A DNA stretch of 64,000 nt from Cystobasidium ongulense (taxonomy: Eukaryota > Basidiomycota > Cystobasidiomycetes > Cystobasidiales > Cystobasidiaceae): assembly GCA_022835595.1 (NCBI GenBank), contig BQUP01000007.1, forward strand, positions 620,001 to 684,000, in the 5' to 3' direction. Under the pieces are notes generated by a model. That model saw nothing but the letters and a program-made list of their open reading frames with translations. It searched no databases and was not told the origin of the DNA. Of this stretch, positions 1 through 12,903 are shown one piece after another (the first letter of the stretch is position 1; each line of letters begins with the position of its first letter). The translations under genes were made by a program, and so were the position numbers.

Positions 1-1
1 G

Positions 2-3000
2 ATAACAGCAGGCATCTTTTGCGCTGTTAATACGCGAGTAACAATCGCTTATATAGATGCGATATTCAGTGAGTCCCCTTCCTCTCTGCCTGTATTGCTG
101 TTTCAATGCTGATTCCTTTGGTTACCTTGTGTCGTTTCACATCTGATTCACTTCACTCTCCATAGTGTGCACTTCTGCTTTGACACTCACTGGTCTATCA
201 AGCGTACTGCTAGCAGATATGAGCTTCGGTAGGTCCACTATTCTCAGCAACAGTAACAAAGGTTCGGAAAGAAAGAGCTGACAAAACGGTCGCACAATCT
301 GTTCCCGACATTGTTAACAGGTCAACAATTCATATTATATCTCTTAATGCAATTCGGATCGATTCAATTCGTTTCATTACTAGTACTAGTCATAAGAAGA
401 TCAACATTTAGTAAAAAGTTTTCACCAAATGAATCTTATTGGCCACACAAAACATTTATTTTAAAAACCGAAGATTTTAATTTAGCAAATGATATTCTAG
501 AAGATCCTGATGAAGTTCCTAAATTACATAAACATATGCTTAAGAAAATTAAAAAAGGGTCAAAGAACAAGGACAGTTTACCAGTAGCTGTTGCTGCCGC
601 TGCCACTAATAATAGTATTAAGAATAAAAAGGGGAAAAAACAAAATGGTAAAAGTAGTTTGAAAGATCATAGTAATGATAGTCATCAGAATGAAAATGAA
701 ACAATTGGAGATGAGGATACTCGTAATGGGAGGAATAGCTTTCAGTTGAAAAGAATGAATTCACCGCTTTCAATGAAAAGTAGTGATTATGCTGCTCACC
801 CTCTCAAGAAGAAAGCCAGTCATAACAGCAGTACTTCGCGGCATGACGATGCTCAAGATCATTCTTCGAATATTGTAGGATTAGCCGGCACATCAACATC
901 AACCTCTCATCCCCTCGATAAACATCGTTATAGGGTGCGACAGCGTACCATTGTTCCGCCTTCAAAAGCCGAAATTGATACCCAACGCAAAACAACGACT
1001 AGAAAAGGGACAAATATCTCAAATGGTACGAGTCGAAAAGCAGCTACTACTTCAAGTTCCACTGCAAACCCACATCTACAAAATCATCATCGTCCACATC
1101 AAAGTTCAAGAGGTGGTTTCCCAAATCCAATAAATGCTATTTTTTCTGAAGGTATTTATCAATTGAGGAAAAGAAATGATACTAGACAGCATTCTCATTC
1201 TAGAGAATTTGAACGATTTGAAAGTGGATTACATGGTCATCTTTTGAGTAATCCTTCGCATAATGATGGTCGTACTGCAAGCCTCAGTCGAACAAATACT
1301 GGACGATCTAGGAGAATGAGTATATCAGCAAGACAAGGAACTGGATCAGCTACTGTTTCTAGAGAAGGGAATAACGCTGATTTAGAAGCGGGATATAAAA
1401 ATGGCGTCAATGGCATCAAGCGTATAGGAGGAGAAAAAGCGGAAGGTCCCAGAAATCCAACTAGAAAAGTGTCTATGCCTTCTTCAGCGTATCGATTCGG
1501 ACGTAACTCTACCGTCAGAGACTTATCAAAAGAAGCTCATCTGAAATTGGCTCAACTCGAGGTAAGACTATCTTTCTTACTTGTGCCCTGTTGCAGACCA
1601 CGAAGACGACTCCTTACTAATGGATGTTTTTTGATTTCTTGGACTGCTTTTCAGATATCGTCAATGTCATTACTCATTTACATTATTCTAACATGGTGGA
1701 TTGGTCTACAACTCCTCTTTGTTATCATTTGGTCACCTTATTTCGAAGCAGGTCATTTTCAAGATGTTTTCCAACAATACAACCCTAGAGTTTCTAGAAC
1801 TTGGTTTTCAGTTTTTCAAGTGTCTAGTATGCTCAATAATTGTGGACTTTCGTGAGGTTTTACATTTTTTTCTCGCCCCCTTCCCCCTTTCATCCTTTCT
1901 TCTCGCGATACCAATGCTTTCTGTAAGTCATGGTCAAAACAATCTAGACTGACTCTCGTTGCCTTTTTCTGCGAATTTATAGCCTAGTAGATGGTAGCTT
2001 GACACCATTCAGAACATGCTTTATCATGCTCGTCCCTGCCGTATTCCTCATGGTTATTGGCAATCTTGGCTATCCAATCTCGTAAGCGAAGGAAATTACC
2101 TGAAGCGAGAATCATGTTTGCCTGAATCTGACTAATCGTCTGCTATAATTATCAGATTGCGCTTCACCGTGTGAGTGCACAGGCGAACATTGTGTTCTTA
2201 TCGCAAAACCCTATTCCAAGCTGACTCCCATGATTCAATCATAGATGGCTGGTCCACTCATGTATTCGAGCTACCTCGAAATTACGTTTCATAACCTCTT
2301 TTATGCTGGCTCATCCGCGTCGAATATTCTACTATATCTTTCCACCCTATGAAACTCAAGCTTTGTTTATTGTCGTCATGTTGTTGACCGTCATCGACTG
2401 GGCATGCTTTTTCGTGAGTCTTCTGCAACACGATACTCCTTCAAACGGGCTTGTAGTAGTCTACATGTTTGCTAATGCACGACGATTGATCGACAGCTTC
2501 TGGACATCAATTATACTTCGCCCGTCTTCGCCATTTCCAGAGGCACTGGGGTCTTATCTGGCTTAGTGCAGGCCGTCGCTGTTCGTTCCGCTGGCTTCTA
2601 TACCGTTGTAAGTCATGCGCTTCCCGGCCATTTAGCATGACATGTTCATGAGATGCCCCCAGCTGATTTGCTTGCTTTTCTATTCAAGCCTCTGTATCAA
2701 GTTGCGCCTGCTCTGGATATGCTCTACCTCTTCATGATGGCATTCTGCGTCTATCCTTTGGCACTGGCTATTCGCGCTACCAACGTGTACGAAGAAAGGG
2801 CACTTGGCATTCAACACGATAACGAACCTTCATTCAAAAGCGGACTATACAACCTGAGACGAGAGAAAGGATACTCTAAATTCCATCTGAGAGAACAACT
2901 TGCTGTGAGTTTACGCACTTCCCCATTTTGGGGTTCTAGTTTTCGCATCGTCGCGTAGGAGGTCACTAACTCCTGTATCCACATTTCGTCTTTCTAGTAT

Positions 3001-3484
3001 GACGTCTGGTACATCCTCCTTGCATATTGGTTGAGTAGGTGATACTTAATAAACGGTTTTAACCGCCGGTTGTCAGTCTGACATGGTTATCCGCCTCGGG
3101 CTCTTTTGCAGTTTGCATCGTCGAGCGCAACAATATTGGTATCACTGGGGCAGACCCAGCAGGATCAATTGACATGTTTGCCATCCTCTTCGAAGTGACA
3201 TCAGCCTATGCCAATGTCGGCTTCAGCATAGGGACCCCTACAACAGATACCAGTATAAGTGGTAATCTAAGGCATTTAAGTAAGCTTATACTATGTGCTA
3301 CCATGATTCGTGGTCGTACACGAGGTTTGCCTGTCCTTTTGGATCGGGCGGTATTGACGCCAGTGAGTCGGATTGAGCGAACGTCTAGGCTTTTCTACAG
3401 CTTGCTGACTTCGTCTACTGTATCTAGCGCCAATTGGAACGATATGGCGATCCGGCCGATGGCGGAGCAACCGACGAGGAATAG
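2..3484 (+). CDS. TRK1: TRK-family high-affinity potassium transporter, 5' partial
   Basis: Plasma-membrane K+ (or K+/Na+) uptake protein of the fungal TRK/HKT family. The start lies left of the window. Inferred exons: 2-68, 166-228, 321-1561, 1655-1851, 1983-2081, 2156-2170, 2245-2413, 2497-2607, 2689-2904, 2998-3034, 3112-3362, 3428-3484; phase is kept throughout and gives about 840 residues. Family landmarks in order: YIDAIFMCTSALTLTGLSS (first pore region), a roughly 400-residue hydrophilic, basic, Asn/Ser-rich cytoplasmic loop typical of fungal TRKs in exon 3, NNCGLSLVDGS, AHPRRIFYYIFPP, VAVRSAGFYTV, TNVYEERALG, the pore region SAYANVGFSIG, and MIRGRTRGLP near the C-terminus. The 15-nt exon 2156-2170 is unusually small. 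Exon 3 is AT-richer than the downstream exons. Family identity is very secure; TRK1 versus TRK2 cannot be decided. Confidence 0.93.
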
Positions 3485-3827
3485 TCTGCGGCCGCCATCC
3501 AGTACAGAGCATACTCACATCTTGTAGCATACCCCAAACTCAGGCATACGAGGTATTGTGTAGCAGTATTACTTGTTCATCGGCCCTTTGCTTTTATCCT
3601 CTTGAAGATCCAGCTTGATTTCGAACTCGTAAAGCGTTGCCCGCTGTGATTCTCTGTTACTCACATGATTAATCTCGCCAAGAGACGCTTCCTTCAATAG
3701 AAGACTATCTCACGATTGTCTCACGCAACAATAGGTTAGACTGTGGCAAAACAAAAAAGGTGCATCTGATAAATTGGAAATGTGTGACATGCGTCTTCTT
3801 TTGCGAAACCATCAAAAACCTTCAGAC

Positions 3828-5135
3828 ATGGATTCACCAACTCAATCTAGAGCAGAAGTCAGCAACAACTGGCGAAGACGCGATGATGCTGTTGGTTCCT
3901 CGTCACCTGCACCGACGAGCAACTGGAGCCGACCTCGAAGAGATAACGGCGATGCGACAAACGCCAGTGGACGGACTACGTCTGCTTACCCTGCTAGAGC
4001 GCAGCACCGTGTTGACAAGGACGGCGAAGGGATCGACTACAGCAAGCGTATCTATCTAGGTGAGACAAGCTCCAGGCTTGCTCGACATGCAGCTTTCGTT
4101 CCTGCGCGTGATCGTGTCGACTGCGTGCATTGCATGCTGCTGCATCCATACTCGAACAGCATGCTGACACCCTTGATTACTAGGTAATCTACTATACTCT
4201 GCAACTGAAGACGACGTGAAAACCCTCCTTGAAGGCTTCGACTAGTGAGCGGTTCCGTCTGTCTGACGCTTCCCCAGCTGTGCAGCTAGAATACACAAAA
4301 GCTGATAGATCTGATTGCACAGCTCAAAAGTGGTCATGTCCATAGACCCTATGACAGGTCGCAATCCAAGCTACTGCTTTATCGACTTCAACAGCGAAGA
4401 AGAAACACAGAGAGGACTTGTTGAACTAGATGGCAGAACACTTCTCAAACGCCCTGTAAAGACACGACCTGCTACAAAGCCAGGCGAAGGTCCTAAGAAG
4501 TACGAATCCACCCGAGAAAGACCTCCTCAAGCTAACTGGAAGGAGCCTCCACAAGACAGGAAAAATGCATTCGCATTCAACAGATGGGAGAGGACTTCAG
4601 CTGAGGCTAAGGAGCATCACGTCCCTTCCGAAGGATGCAGATTATGGGTAGGAAGCTTGCCAAGTTTCAATTTAAACCCTGTAGACGTTCAGACGAACGT
4701 CCGAGCGTTGTTCGAGACTCAGGATCTCACTCCGTAAGCCTGTTCTCTTGTTTCGTTCTGTATCTAACGCAGGTGTAAAGAAGACTAACGAGTTGGCATT
4801 TGTATTGCTACAGTACTGCAATCTCAAAAATAATTCCACCTGCCCCAGAGCACAAGCAACCAGATGGACGCGATCATTACTGCTTCGTAGACTTCGCTAA
4901 TAAGGAAGAGAGTGCGAAAGCAGCGGACGCACTCAATAATGCCACACCTCCTTGGGGCGGTAGACCAGTCAAGGTCAGAGTCAGTGGAATCAAGGCCCCC
5001 AACTCTTCTTGGAAAGTGAACCAGCGAAAGGATTTTATGAAGCAGCATGGTTTAGAGTCAGCTGCAGATGAAGGGAAAGAGCCGGATTTAGTTCAGCCTT
5101 CCCAAGGAGCCGAAGAGCCTTTTGTGGAGCGATAA
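3828..5135 (+). CDS. RNA-binding protein with two or more RRM domains
   Basis: Probable RNA-binding protein. Exons 3828-4059, 4184-4244, 4323-4733, 4814-5135; phases agree and give 341 residues. An in-frame ATG at 3780 would add 16 residues; I prefer 3828 because the protein then begins MDSPTQSR, but this is not decided. The first RRM starts RIYLGNLLYSATEDDVKTLL (RNP2-like) and continues YCFIDFNSEEETQRGL (RNP1-like). The second has LWVGSLPSF and HYCFVDFANKEES. The N-terminus is Ser/Arg/Asn-rich and disordered. An AATAAA lies at 5188-5193, about 50 bp past the stop. It converges with the NUP2 gene. The exact orthologue is not recognised. Confidence 0.9.
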
Positions 5136-5304
5136 CCGAGGAGAGCGATTATCGTTGATCCTATACAGCAAATGGTTGCAGAATAGCAATAAATGCAGTA
5201 GACAAGCGCGAAATATACCAAACCATCACGTGTAGTGTGGATGTGTCAATTAAGGGCTAATGAGTGATACCAAACGATACAATACAAGCGATACTGGGCC
5301 AAAT

Positions 5305-7986
5305 CTACGATGAATTTGACACTTCGGCCTCTATCGCGTTTTTGAGATTGCCAGCTAATTCGGCATTGCGCAGCCTTAGACGCAAGAGGATGGGCTCACC
5401 GTTCTCGAACGCCATGAACGTCAAGAAAGACTTTTCGAGTTTAATGTTCAGGTCTTTGAATAATGAAAAGTTCTGGTGATGTACGACAAGCGTATAGTCA
5501 GCATCCTGCTTCAAGGGATATGGGACAGGCGAGGAAGACTCACAATTTGTACTCGCCCGTTGGCATCGCTTCGGCCAAGCATGCGAACTTTCCCAGTTTC
5601 CTTATTTCGATTGAGCTTCACAATACTGATGCCATGTTCCACGAATTCTGCCTTCTCTACTTCAGAGTCACCCTCTTTGACCTTTCTAGCCTCATTCTTC
5701 CATAACTTTGCTCTAGCTTCGCATATCGTTTCCTCGTTCTCTTCGCCAGCTCCGCCTTTCAGCAACGTGTTCTCCGAAGCCGCTTGTCCTTCGTCCGTGG
5801 CATTATCGGCATCTGGCGCTGGTGTACTATTCGCTGAAGCTCCTGGGGTGGTAGCGAGTGACGAGCCGCCGAAAGGTGAGCCGGCGCTGACCGTGCTTAG
5901 CTGGGAGCTAAATCCACCAAACCCGCCGCTGCTTCCAGCCAGTGATGTCGTGGAGCCAAAAGCTGAGGTCGCTGGAGCTGCAGTATTAATACTCGAAGTT
6001 CCTCCAAACGAGAAAGCTGAGGTTGAAGGTGCCGAGGTTGAGGTAGCCGTAGGCTGGGGACTGCCGAAAGAGAAGCCAGCGCTCGCGGAGAAGCCCTTAG
6101 GCGAGCCGCTTGATGCGCCGAAGCCAAATGTAGGAGCAGCCTTGGGAGATGTAGCTGCAGTGGCACCTCCAAACGAGAAAGTTTTGGGTGGAGTCGAAGC
6201 TGTAGTGCTCGCTGGCGTGCTGCTTGCCGCAGGCGCGCCAAACGAGAAACCAGAAAAGGGCTTAGGGGCCAATGGAGTCTCATTCGAGCTAGCATCGACC
6301 TTAGCTTTAGCTTCCGCTGGGAAGGTTTCCACTTGGCGTAAAGGAGAGGGCTGTCGGGCTCTACTGTTCGCACCGGGGAAGAAAGGTGCGGCAGTGCTTG
6401 ATAGATTGTTAGAAGAAGATTTGCCGTTCGCAGCTGGTTCAGGAGAGAGCTTATCTGCATCTTGCGTAGTCGTCGATGATGCAGGCGGAAAGGCGAATGC
6501 TGATTTCTCCCCGCTCGATTCTGCTTTCGAGGGATTGAAGGTGAAGCCTCCGGAAGCGGCACTTCCGCTTGAAGAGCCAGACGGTTTAGAAGGATCAGGC
6601 TTGAAAGTATTGCCTGCGAAGCTAAACATGGCAGGCGGCGCAGGTGGTACAGGCCCTTTCGCAGCTTCCGGTTCTGATACCGTTGCGCTAGCGGCAGGCT
6701 TGGGCTCTTCAGCCTTTTTGTCCGAGCTGAGAGTTGCAGATGAAGGTGTCGGCGCAGCTGACGAGCCAAAGGAGAAGCCAGAGAAAGGTTTAGTCGCTGC
6801 AGGTTGTTCCTTTGCAGGCGCAGCGGTTTCGGCAGGTGTACTGGTGGGAGCGGCAGAAGATGGTGATCCGCCAAAAGCAAAGCTTGCAAATGGTTTCGCA
6901 GGCGCCGGGGCTGCAGATGCGGGTAGACTGGATGTAGGAGCCGCTGATGAACTACCACTTGGAGCAGCAAAACTGAACATCGGCTTTGATGCCTGGCCAT
7001 CGCTAACGGGCCCGTTTGCTGTGGTGCTTTGCTTGCTTGTGCTCTCGTGCCGCCGCAATGTCGATGTTGTCGCCTGTCGTTTCCCATCTATGGAAGCTCG
7101 TTCCTTTTTGTAGTTGTCCAGTATCTTCTTCAGTGCCTCTGACAGATCCGCGAATGGATCCTTTTCAAGCAGCCGCTGTATAGGAGGGACTACCGACAGA
7201 TTCAGGCCACGCAAGGAAGAGTAGTACTGAACATCCGCATCTTGATCTGATGATGCCTCAGACGGAGATGATTTTGAAAAAGCTGAATTGCTAGCTGATG
7301 GCGGCGCACCGAAGCTAAAGCCATTGGAAACTGGTTTCGCTGCTGTGGAGCTTCCACCAAAAGCGAAAGACGTTGCGGGTGCTGCGCCGAACGATGTTGC
7401 AGGTGCGGAGGAGCCGAAGGAGAAGCCAGAGGTCGGCTGGCAGCATGAGTCTATGTCAGATACGGAATGCATGATTCGCTGGCAGAAGCTCAAAGAAAGC
7501 CTCACTGCTGGACCAGGCGAAGCTGCTGGAGTTGTCGAAGCTGATCGTTTGCCAGGCAGAGCGCGAATGCTGAAGAGACGGAAGCAGCAAGCTCAGCAAT
7601 CAGATACTGCGGTAAGTCTTGTTTCACGACCATTGCCCTGTGCAAAGGCGGTCTTGCTCATCTGGCTTCACTCACGGTCTTCTCGCGAGCTCAGTAGGTG
7701 CAGCCTGCTTGAAGCCATCAGAGCTGCCTGTCATCTGTCGCAGAGATAGAGAGACAAGCAGAGCTGTCAGCCAACTTATAGTGAGCCTAAAGCTATCCAT
7801 GCCTGCTCACCTGGACCTCATCTTCATCTTCCTCGTCCTCCTCGGCGTTTCTGAAATTCGCAGCACGCACGCCTGATCAGCATCATCACACCGCTTGTCC
7901 AGCTCAACCATCGTAGAAGCATCCAAGTCGCGAAGCAAAACGTCTTCTCACCTGTCTGTGAGATACTTCTCGGCGCCTCGCTTCAT
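5305..7986 (-). CDS. NUP2: FG nucleoporin Nup2/Nup50 with Ran-binding domain
   Basis: Mobile nuclear-basket nucleoporin that binds importin-alpha and Ran and helps recycle import receptors. Exons in transcript order: 7952-7986, 7811-7850, 7676-7734, 7506-7569, 5544-7436, 5305-5472, about 752 residues. The N-terminus reads MKRGAEKYLTDRN followed by an acidic run and later RRPIRALPGKR, the classic Nup50/Nup2 importin-alpha-binding signature spread over four short exons. A Nup50-type segment (YYSSLRGLNLS ... DPFADL) lies about 130 residues in. The middle is rich in FSFG, SFGS and FAFGG repeats in a Ser/Ala/Pro context. The C-terminus is a Ran-binding domain (ARAKLWKNEARKVKEGD ... GISIVKLNRNKETGKVRML ... 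SFLTFMAFENGEPILLRLR). Converges with the RRM gene; only about 130 bp separate its start from the end of AFG2. Confidence 0.94.
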
Positions 7987-8120
7987 TCTTGTCTGTTGTA
8001 AGGGATGTCGGTTCTTGCAGTCAGACAGTGCAAGAAAGACGGGGTAAATCAAGAACGGTCCACGAGCTTGGATGTGTACAATTATTACGAGAGAGATATG
8101 AGCTACAAGTGAGAAGAATC

Positions 8121-11038
8121 CTACACCTCTCGTACACCGACACTGTCTCGCCATGCTTCGTAGAAGGCAATCGTTTCTGGCGTAATGCGCCTTCTGATGC
8201 TAGAAGCTGCTTGTTCGAGATGTCTCATCTGGATCTATCAGATGACAGAGTATCAGCTGACCCATTCGCAATAAGATATTGCCATGATCTCGCTTACATT
8301 CTCTGCATCCAAATCCTCATTCATGGCATTGAAAGCTGCATCTTGGCATATAGAGGCCACTTCCGCACCAGAACAACCTTCTGTCTGTGGACATCAAGGG
8401 TAATCAGTATATTTATCATTTTCCAAGTGCTCTATTACTTCTTACCATCTCCGTCAATCTCTCCACGTCAACATCCGCATTGACAGCCATTCGGCGGAAG
8501 TTGACTTGGAAAATCTCCCTTCGAGCATTCGCATCGGGTGGGGAGACGTAAAGAATCCTGTCTAGTCTACCTGGCCGCATTAGAGCAGAATCCTGAGAAC
8601 AAGTAATGTAAACTGTCAGCTGAACAGCGTGGGAATCGTATAAGAGAGCTCACTATGACTTCTGGCCGATTGGTGGCCGCCAGTACGGTGACCCCGTTCA
8701 ATTCCTCTATACCATCCATTTCCGTCAGTAGCGTAGTAAGGACTCTATCGCCCGTTCCACCACCTTCTCCTTCATCTCTAGATCCAGCAATGACATCGAT
8801 CTCATCCAGGAAAACGATACATGGCGCAGCTGCTCGGGCCTTGCGGAAAGTTTCTCGAATTGTCCGTTCAGATTCACCCACGTATTTATTGAAGATTTCT
8901 GGCCCTTTGACAGCTATGAAATTGACACCCGCGCCACTGGCCAGCGCTTTTGCAATTAGAGTCTTACTGCAACCTGGTGGACCATAGAGGAGGATACCCC
9001 GTGGAGGCCTTACGCCTAGACGCTTGAAAGTTTCTGGATGTTTCAATGGCCATTCTATAACTTCCTGAAGCTTTTGCTTGACTTCAGCCTGTCCTCCGAT
9101 ATCCGACCATGCTATTTGTGGCGTTTCCAGGAAGACAGACCGCAACGCAGATGGGCGGGTCGTCAAGAAGGCAGCTTCAAGGTCTTCGACGATGATATTC
9201 ATCTCTTCTATCTTTGCTTCCGGTAATGCTTCCTCGCCATCTTTGGATATCCGAGTAACTCGTCTTATCGCATTCAGACCAGCAGAATGTAACAAACTCG
9301 ACAAATCCGCACCTACATAGCCATGCGTCTTATTAGCTATGTCTACCAGCATAGCGTCTGGAAGGGTGTGAGGTGTTCGCCTCAACAAGACTTTCAGTAT
9401 TGAAAGTCGAGCATCGGCATCAGGTACGCCTATCTCGATTTCTTTATCGAATCGGCCAGGTCTGCGCAGAGCTTGATCGATGGCGTTGGGTCTGTTTGTA
9501 GCTGCGATGACTATGACACGACCGTGATTGTCTTGTTCTGCTTCAGCGGCTGAATCCTCCGAATCACCCTTGTCTTTATCTCCCAGACCGTCCATTAATG
9601 TCAACAGTGTCGCGACAACTCTCCTCTCGACTTCTCCTGCATCTTCTCTTGCCGGGACTAGTGCGTCAACTTCGTCTATGACGACTATGCTAGGTGCACA
9701 TTCTTCGGCCTGCTTGAAGATATCCCTCAGCTTTTGCTCTGTTTCTCCATGATATGGCGACGATAGGCTGGGTCCGTCGATGCTGATAAGAGGCAGCCGC
9801 AGACTGGCTGCTATACTGGAGGCCAGAAGAGTCTTTCCTGTCCCTGGAGGACCATGCAGTAGTATGCCACGAGGTGGCTTCATGCCGAAATGACGATACA
9901 AGTCGGGTCGCGTCAGAGGTAGCTCGACTAGTTCTCTGATCTGAGTGATATGACGGTCTAGTCCTCCGACTGCTTCATAGCCGACAGGCAAGCCTACAGA
10001 GCCTGAAGGCTCGGACGGTATCAGCTGTTCCTGCAAACGACAATGATGACTTAGCATGTTCGTATTTAGAGTACAGACATATTAACTTACCCTTTTCGAC
10101 TTGGCGGGATTGTCAATCTTGATTATAACATCGTCTACTATGGTGTATACGCCTTTCGGTGCGGGATCTCCATCATCAAGCCTCGCTCCAACAACTCTAG
10201 CCTGTCGAATACCGCCCGATGGAAGTGGTATTTCGAAAGTTTGACCGAGGAGCACACAGACCAGGTCGACTGCGAACAATGTCAAGCGATGTTAGCCTGA
10301 GAGAGGAGCATTCAGGTTAGGGGGTAATTACCCAATGTCTCTTTAACCAGCTCTTCTATATTGCCTATTGCTTCAGTAGCCTTCTTCTTGCCTTTCCTGT
10401 CGGCTGGTTCGTCGAGTAGCTTGACGCGAACCTCGGAAATGTCGTAGAGATGCTCCGGCAGCAGCGGCGATATGGACACCACATCGCCATGTTCAAGCAC
10501 TGAACCCAAGAGCAGCGAGGACGAGGCTGCCACTTCTGTTATCGCGTGCCTTTGCTTCAGCGTGAATCTCTCAGAAAAGATGGTGATCGGCACCCGTAAA
10601 GTCAGACCTACGAGACTTTTGCAGTGTGAATGACGGCCATGCGTACGCCAGTACTACAGGTGAGGGTGCGTCTACCTGGAGGACGTCCCCTGTCAGCTGT
10701 CAGCTGTCATTTTGTGGCCGTGGCGGCTCGCAGCTCACTTTTTGCTCCAGCTTTGCTGCATTGCTCTGCTTTACATCTTGTCCATTCTCCTTCAATGAAA
10801 GCCGCTTTCCCAGGTCTCTAGTTGAAAGCGTACTAGCTAAGAGTATTGGATCTGACGCAGCTATCTTGCATGCTCGCAAAACGTCCGCTGGCACGTGTAG
10901 TCTGCGACTGGCGCGACCTGCTCGACTGGAAGAAGAAGCCGAGGTTGAAGCTGATGGACCTGGAAGCGATACGAGACTGAATGTTCTCTGGCTGATAGAC
11001 AATGAAGGCGACTGTAGCCCGTTTCTTTCTGGCGGCAT
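8121..11038 (-). CDS. AFG2: AFG2/Drg1 (SPATA5-like) type II AAA ATPase
   Basis: Cytoplasmic AAA ATPase that releases shuttling factors such as Rlp24 from pre-60S ribosomes. Exons in transcript order: 10739-11038, 10612-10675, 10332-10535, 10091-10269, 8654-10030, 8446-8592, 8298-8384, 8121-8234; all phases agree, 823 residues. The Cdc48-like N domain is followed by D1 (Walker A GPPGTGKT, Walker B IVVIDEVDAL, ATNRPNAID) and D2 (Walker A GPPGCSKT, where the Ser is diagnostic of AFG2 rather than Cdc48; Walker B IVFLDEIDVI; ATNRPEVI). The C-terminus ITPETIAFYEAWR matches the AFG2 ending. Exon 2 to 3 uses donor GTAGGT and an acceptor at 10536-10537; the 76-nt intron is partly open in another frame, which can mislead gene callers. 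Divergent from the FAD oxidoreductase. Confidence 0.96.
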
Positions 11039-11328
11039 GATTTCACGAAATCGCAGCGAGACAACCTGCTACTTGCTTTACTCGCTTCGTACGGACGGAG
11101 TAACGCCACTGTCAAATTTATGTTGTCGCGCCAAGTCTGCTCTTTGAGAGCATAGCAGCACACTATATTGACAGTCGATTTATTTGATGAATCCACCTTA
11201 AGGCTATGCTTGCGAATGCCCTGAACGTCAATCTGAGCAAGCTTGCTGGCTAACTACCTTTTTGATCAACGACATTGCAGAACATCGACGCCCTCTCTTT
11301 CATTCCAAAACTGGCTATCTTCAAGATC
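11039..11328. promoter_or_regulatory. Divergent intergenic promoter region, AFG2 / FAD oxidoreductase
   Basis: About 290 bp lie between the two start codons, so the two promoters must share or abut here. No clear TATA box or known operator was recognised. Called from gene layout only. Confidence 0.4.
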
Positions 11329-12711
11329 ATGGCAGAGTCCCCACAGCGGCACGTCGTCGTGATTGGCGGTGGCATAGTCGGTTCGTCCACAGCGTATTAC
11401 CTCCGTAAGCGTGGTGCGAACGTCACTATCCTCGAAGGAAGCAGTATTGCGGCTGGTGCTTCAGGCAAAGCTGGCGGCCTGCTGGCATACGACTGGACAG
11501 AAGGCCAACCTTCTGAATCCTTGTAAGTATAAAACATCAAAAAGCCATTCCTTCGTGAGATCTTCCTACTGATGATCGACAATCACCAAGGACGAAAGTC
11601 AGCTATAAACTGCATCAAGACTTAGCAAAGGAATTTGGTGCAGATGTAACAGGGTATAGGCCTATTACTACCGTCTCTCTTGCTATTGACACTGTCGCGA
11701 ACCGGGGCAAAAAGGTGCGGACAGATTACTAGCCTCAGGAAACTATTCCGAGGGCCTGACAATCATGCTTTGCTTTGCAGGTGCCCGGAGCAGACTGGAT
11801 CAATAACAAGTCCGTCTCGCAGAGTAGCAAGCTGGGTGATGAAAGAACGACAGCACAAGTCCATCCCCGACTTTTGACACAAAAGCTATCTGAGAGCGCA
11901 AATAAGATCGTTTACGCGCAAGCTGAGAAGATTGAAACGGTGTCGAATGGCAAGCCTTCCGCTGTGTTAGCTAAGACCAAAGAAGGCAAAGTTATCAGAT
12001 TAGAATGTACAGATGTCGTCGTAGCCGCCGGACCATGGGCAGGTGAATTGACGAAGAAGCTCTTCAAGGATGACCCAAGCATTGATACCAGCGATTATAA
12101 CATTGTTGGCTCACGCGCTCACTCCGTCAGTCAGACACATTGATGTTAAGTAGTTTAGTCTCCGCTGACTTCCATGTTTGCTTTGTATGGACACAGATTG
12201 TCCTCAAGTCCTCGCTGCCTCTATCGGCCATGGCATGCTTCACCTCCATCCGAACAGGGAAGAACACAACAGAACCGGAGCTGTACTGTCGACCAGATGG
12301 AACAGGATATCTCTGCGGACCAACAGATAGCAGTGCGTTACCCGAACGGGCCGATGAAGTCCAAGTAGATTCACAAGCAATAAAAAAGCTCAAGGCCGAA
12401 GCTATCTTGATCTCGCCTGAAGCGTTAGGGGAAAAGGCGGAAGTTGTAGCCGAACAGGCTTGTTTCCTGCCTATTTCGAGAAGTACTGGATCACCCATGC
12501 TTGCTAGACTGAGAGAAGGGGCCTATTTTGCCGCTGGTCATAGTTGTTGGGGTGAGTGATCTGGACCCATTCCATTCATCATGAGCATGAGCATGAGGCT
12601 GACGCGAAACCACCAGGCATTTTGCAAGGACCTGCAACTGGGCTAGCTATGTCTGAGCTGGTTTTGGATGGAAGAGTATCGTGCTGCGATGTTAGCGAGC
12701 TTACAGCTTGA
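11329..12711 (+). CDS. FAD-dependent oxidoreductase, DAO family (Tda3-like)
   Basis: Predicted flavoprotein oxidase or dehydrogenase. Exons 11329-11522, 11591-11714, 11781-12125, 12197-12551, 12617-12711; phases agree, 370 residues. The N-terminus holds the Rossmann dinucleotide fold VVVIGGGIVGSSTAYYLRK with the acidic residue that binds ribose (TILEG), then AAGASGKAGGLL. In the middle lies VVVAAGPWAGEL and at the C-terminus AAGHSCWGILQGPATGLAMSEL, the second FAD-contact region of D-amino acid oxidase/glycine oxidase-like proteins. The third intron uses a GTCAGT donor. Substrate unknown; the size and motifs resemble yeast Tda3. Preferred start is the ATG at 11329, immediately before the Rossmann fold. 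Confidence 0.92.
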
Positions 12712-12903
12712 AAGCTACGCGTGGCATTTGGTAATTAGAGGCGCTCTAGCGCGGATAGATCGTTTTCCACTTGTTACAAACAACGTACTCAATTGTAGCA
12801 TTCTCTTCTTGATATGAGTTTAACCCAACCTTCGATGCCATCATTTATGTCCATTCAAAGCTCTCCATAACTGTTGATGGAGAGTTTGTCAGCTACGTAC
12901 AAA

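Noticed and set aside
5476-7113. 545-residue open frame on the plus strand, and a 396-residue minus-strand frame at 5897-7087
   Set aside because: Both are shadows of the repetitive, Ser/Ala/Pro-rich NUP2 exon; they have no domains and are composed of repeat-translated low complexity.
10536-10611. Reading the AFG2 N-domain through without the 76-nt intron
   Set aside because: The two halves lie in different frames; using GTAGGT and the acceptor at 10536 restores phase and a plausible N-domain (FTLQKSQVAAS) without assuming a sequencing error.
10626-11147. 173-residue plus-strand frame
   Set aside because: Antisense to AFG2 exons 1-2, which are supported by phase and domain content.
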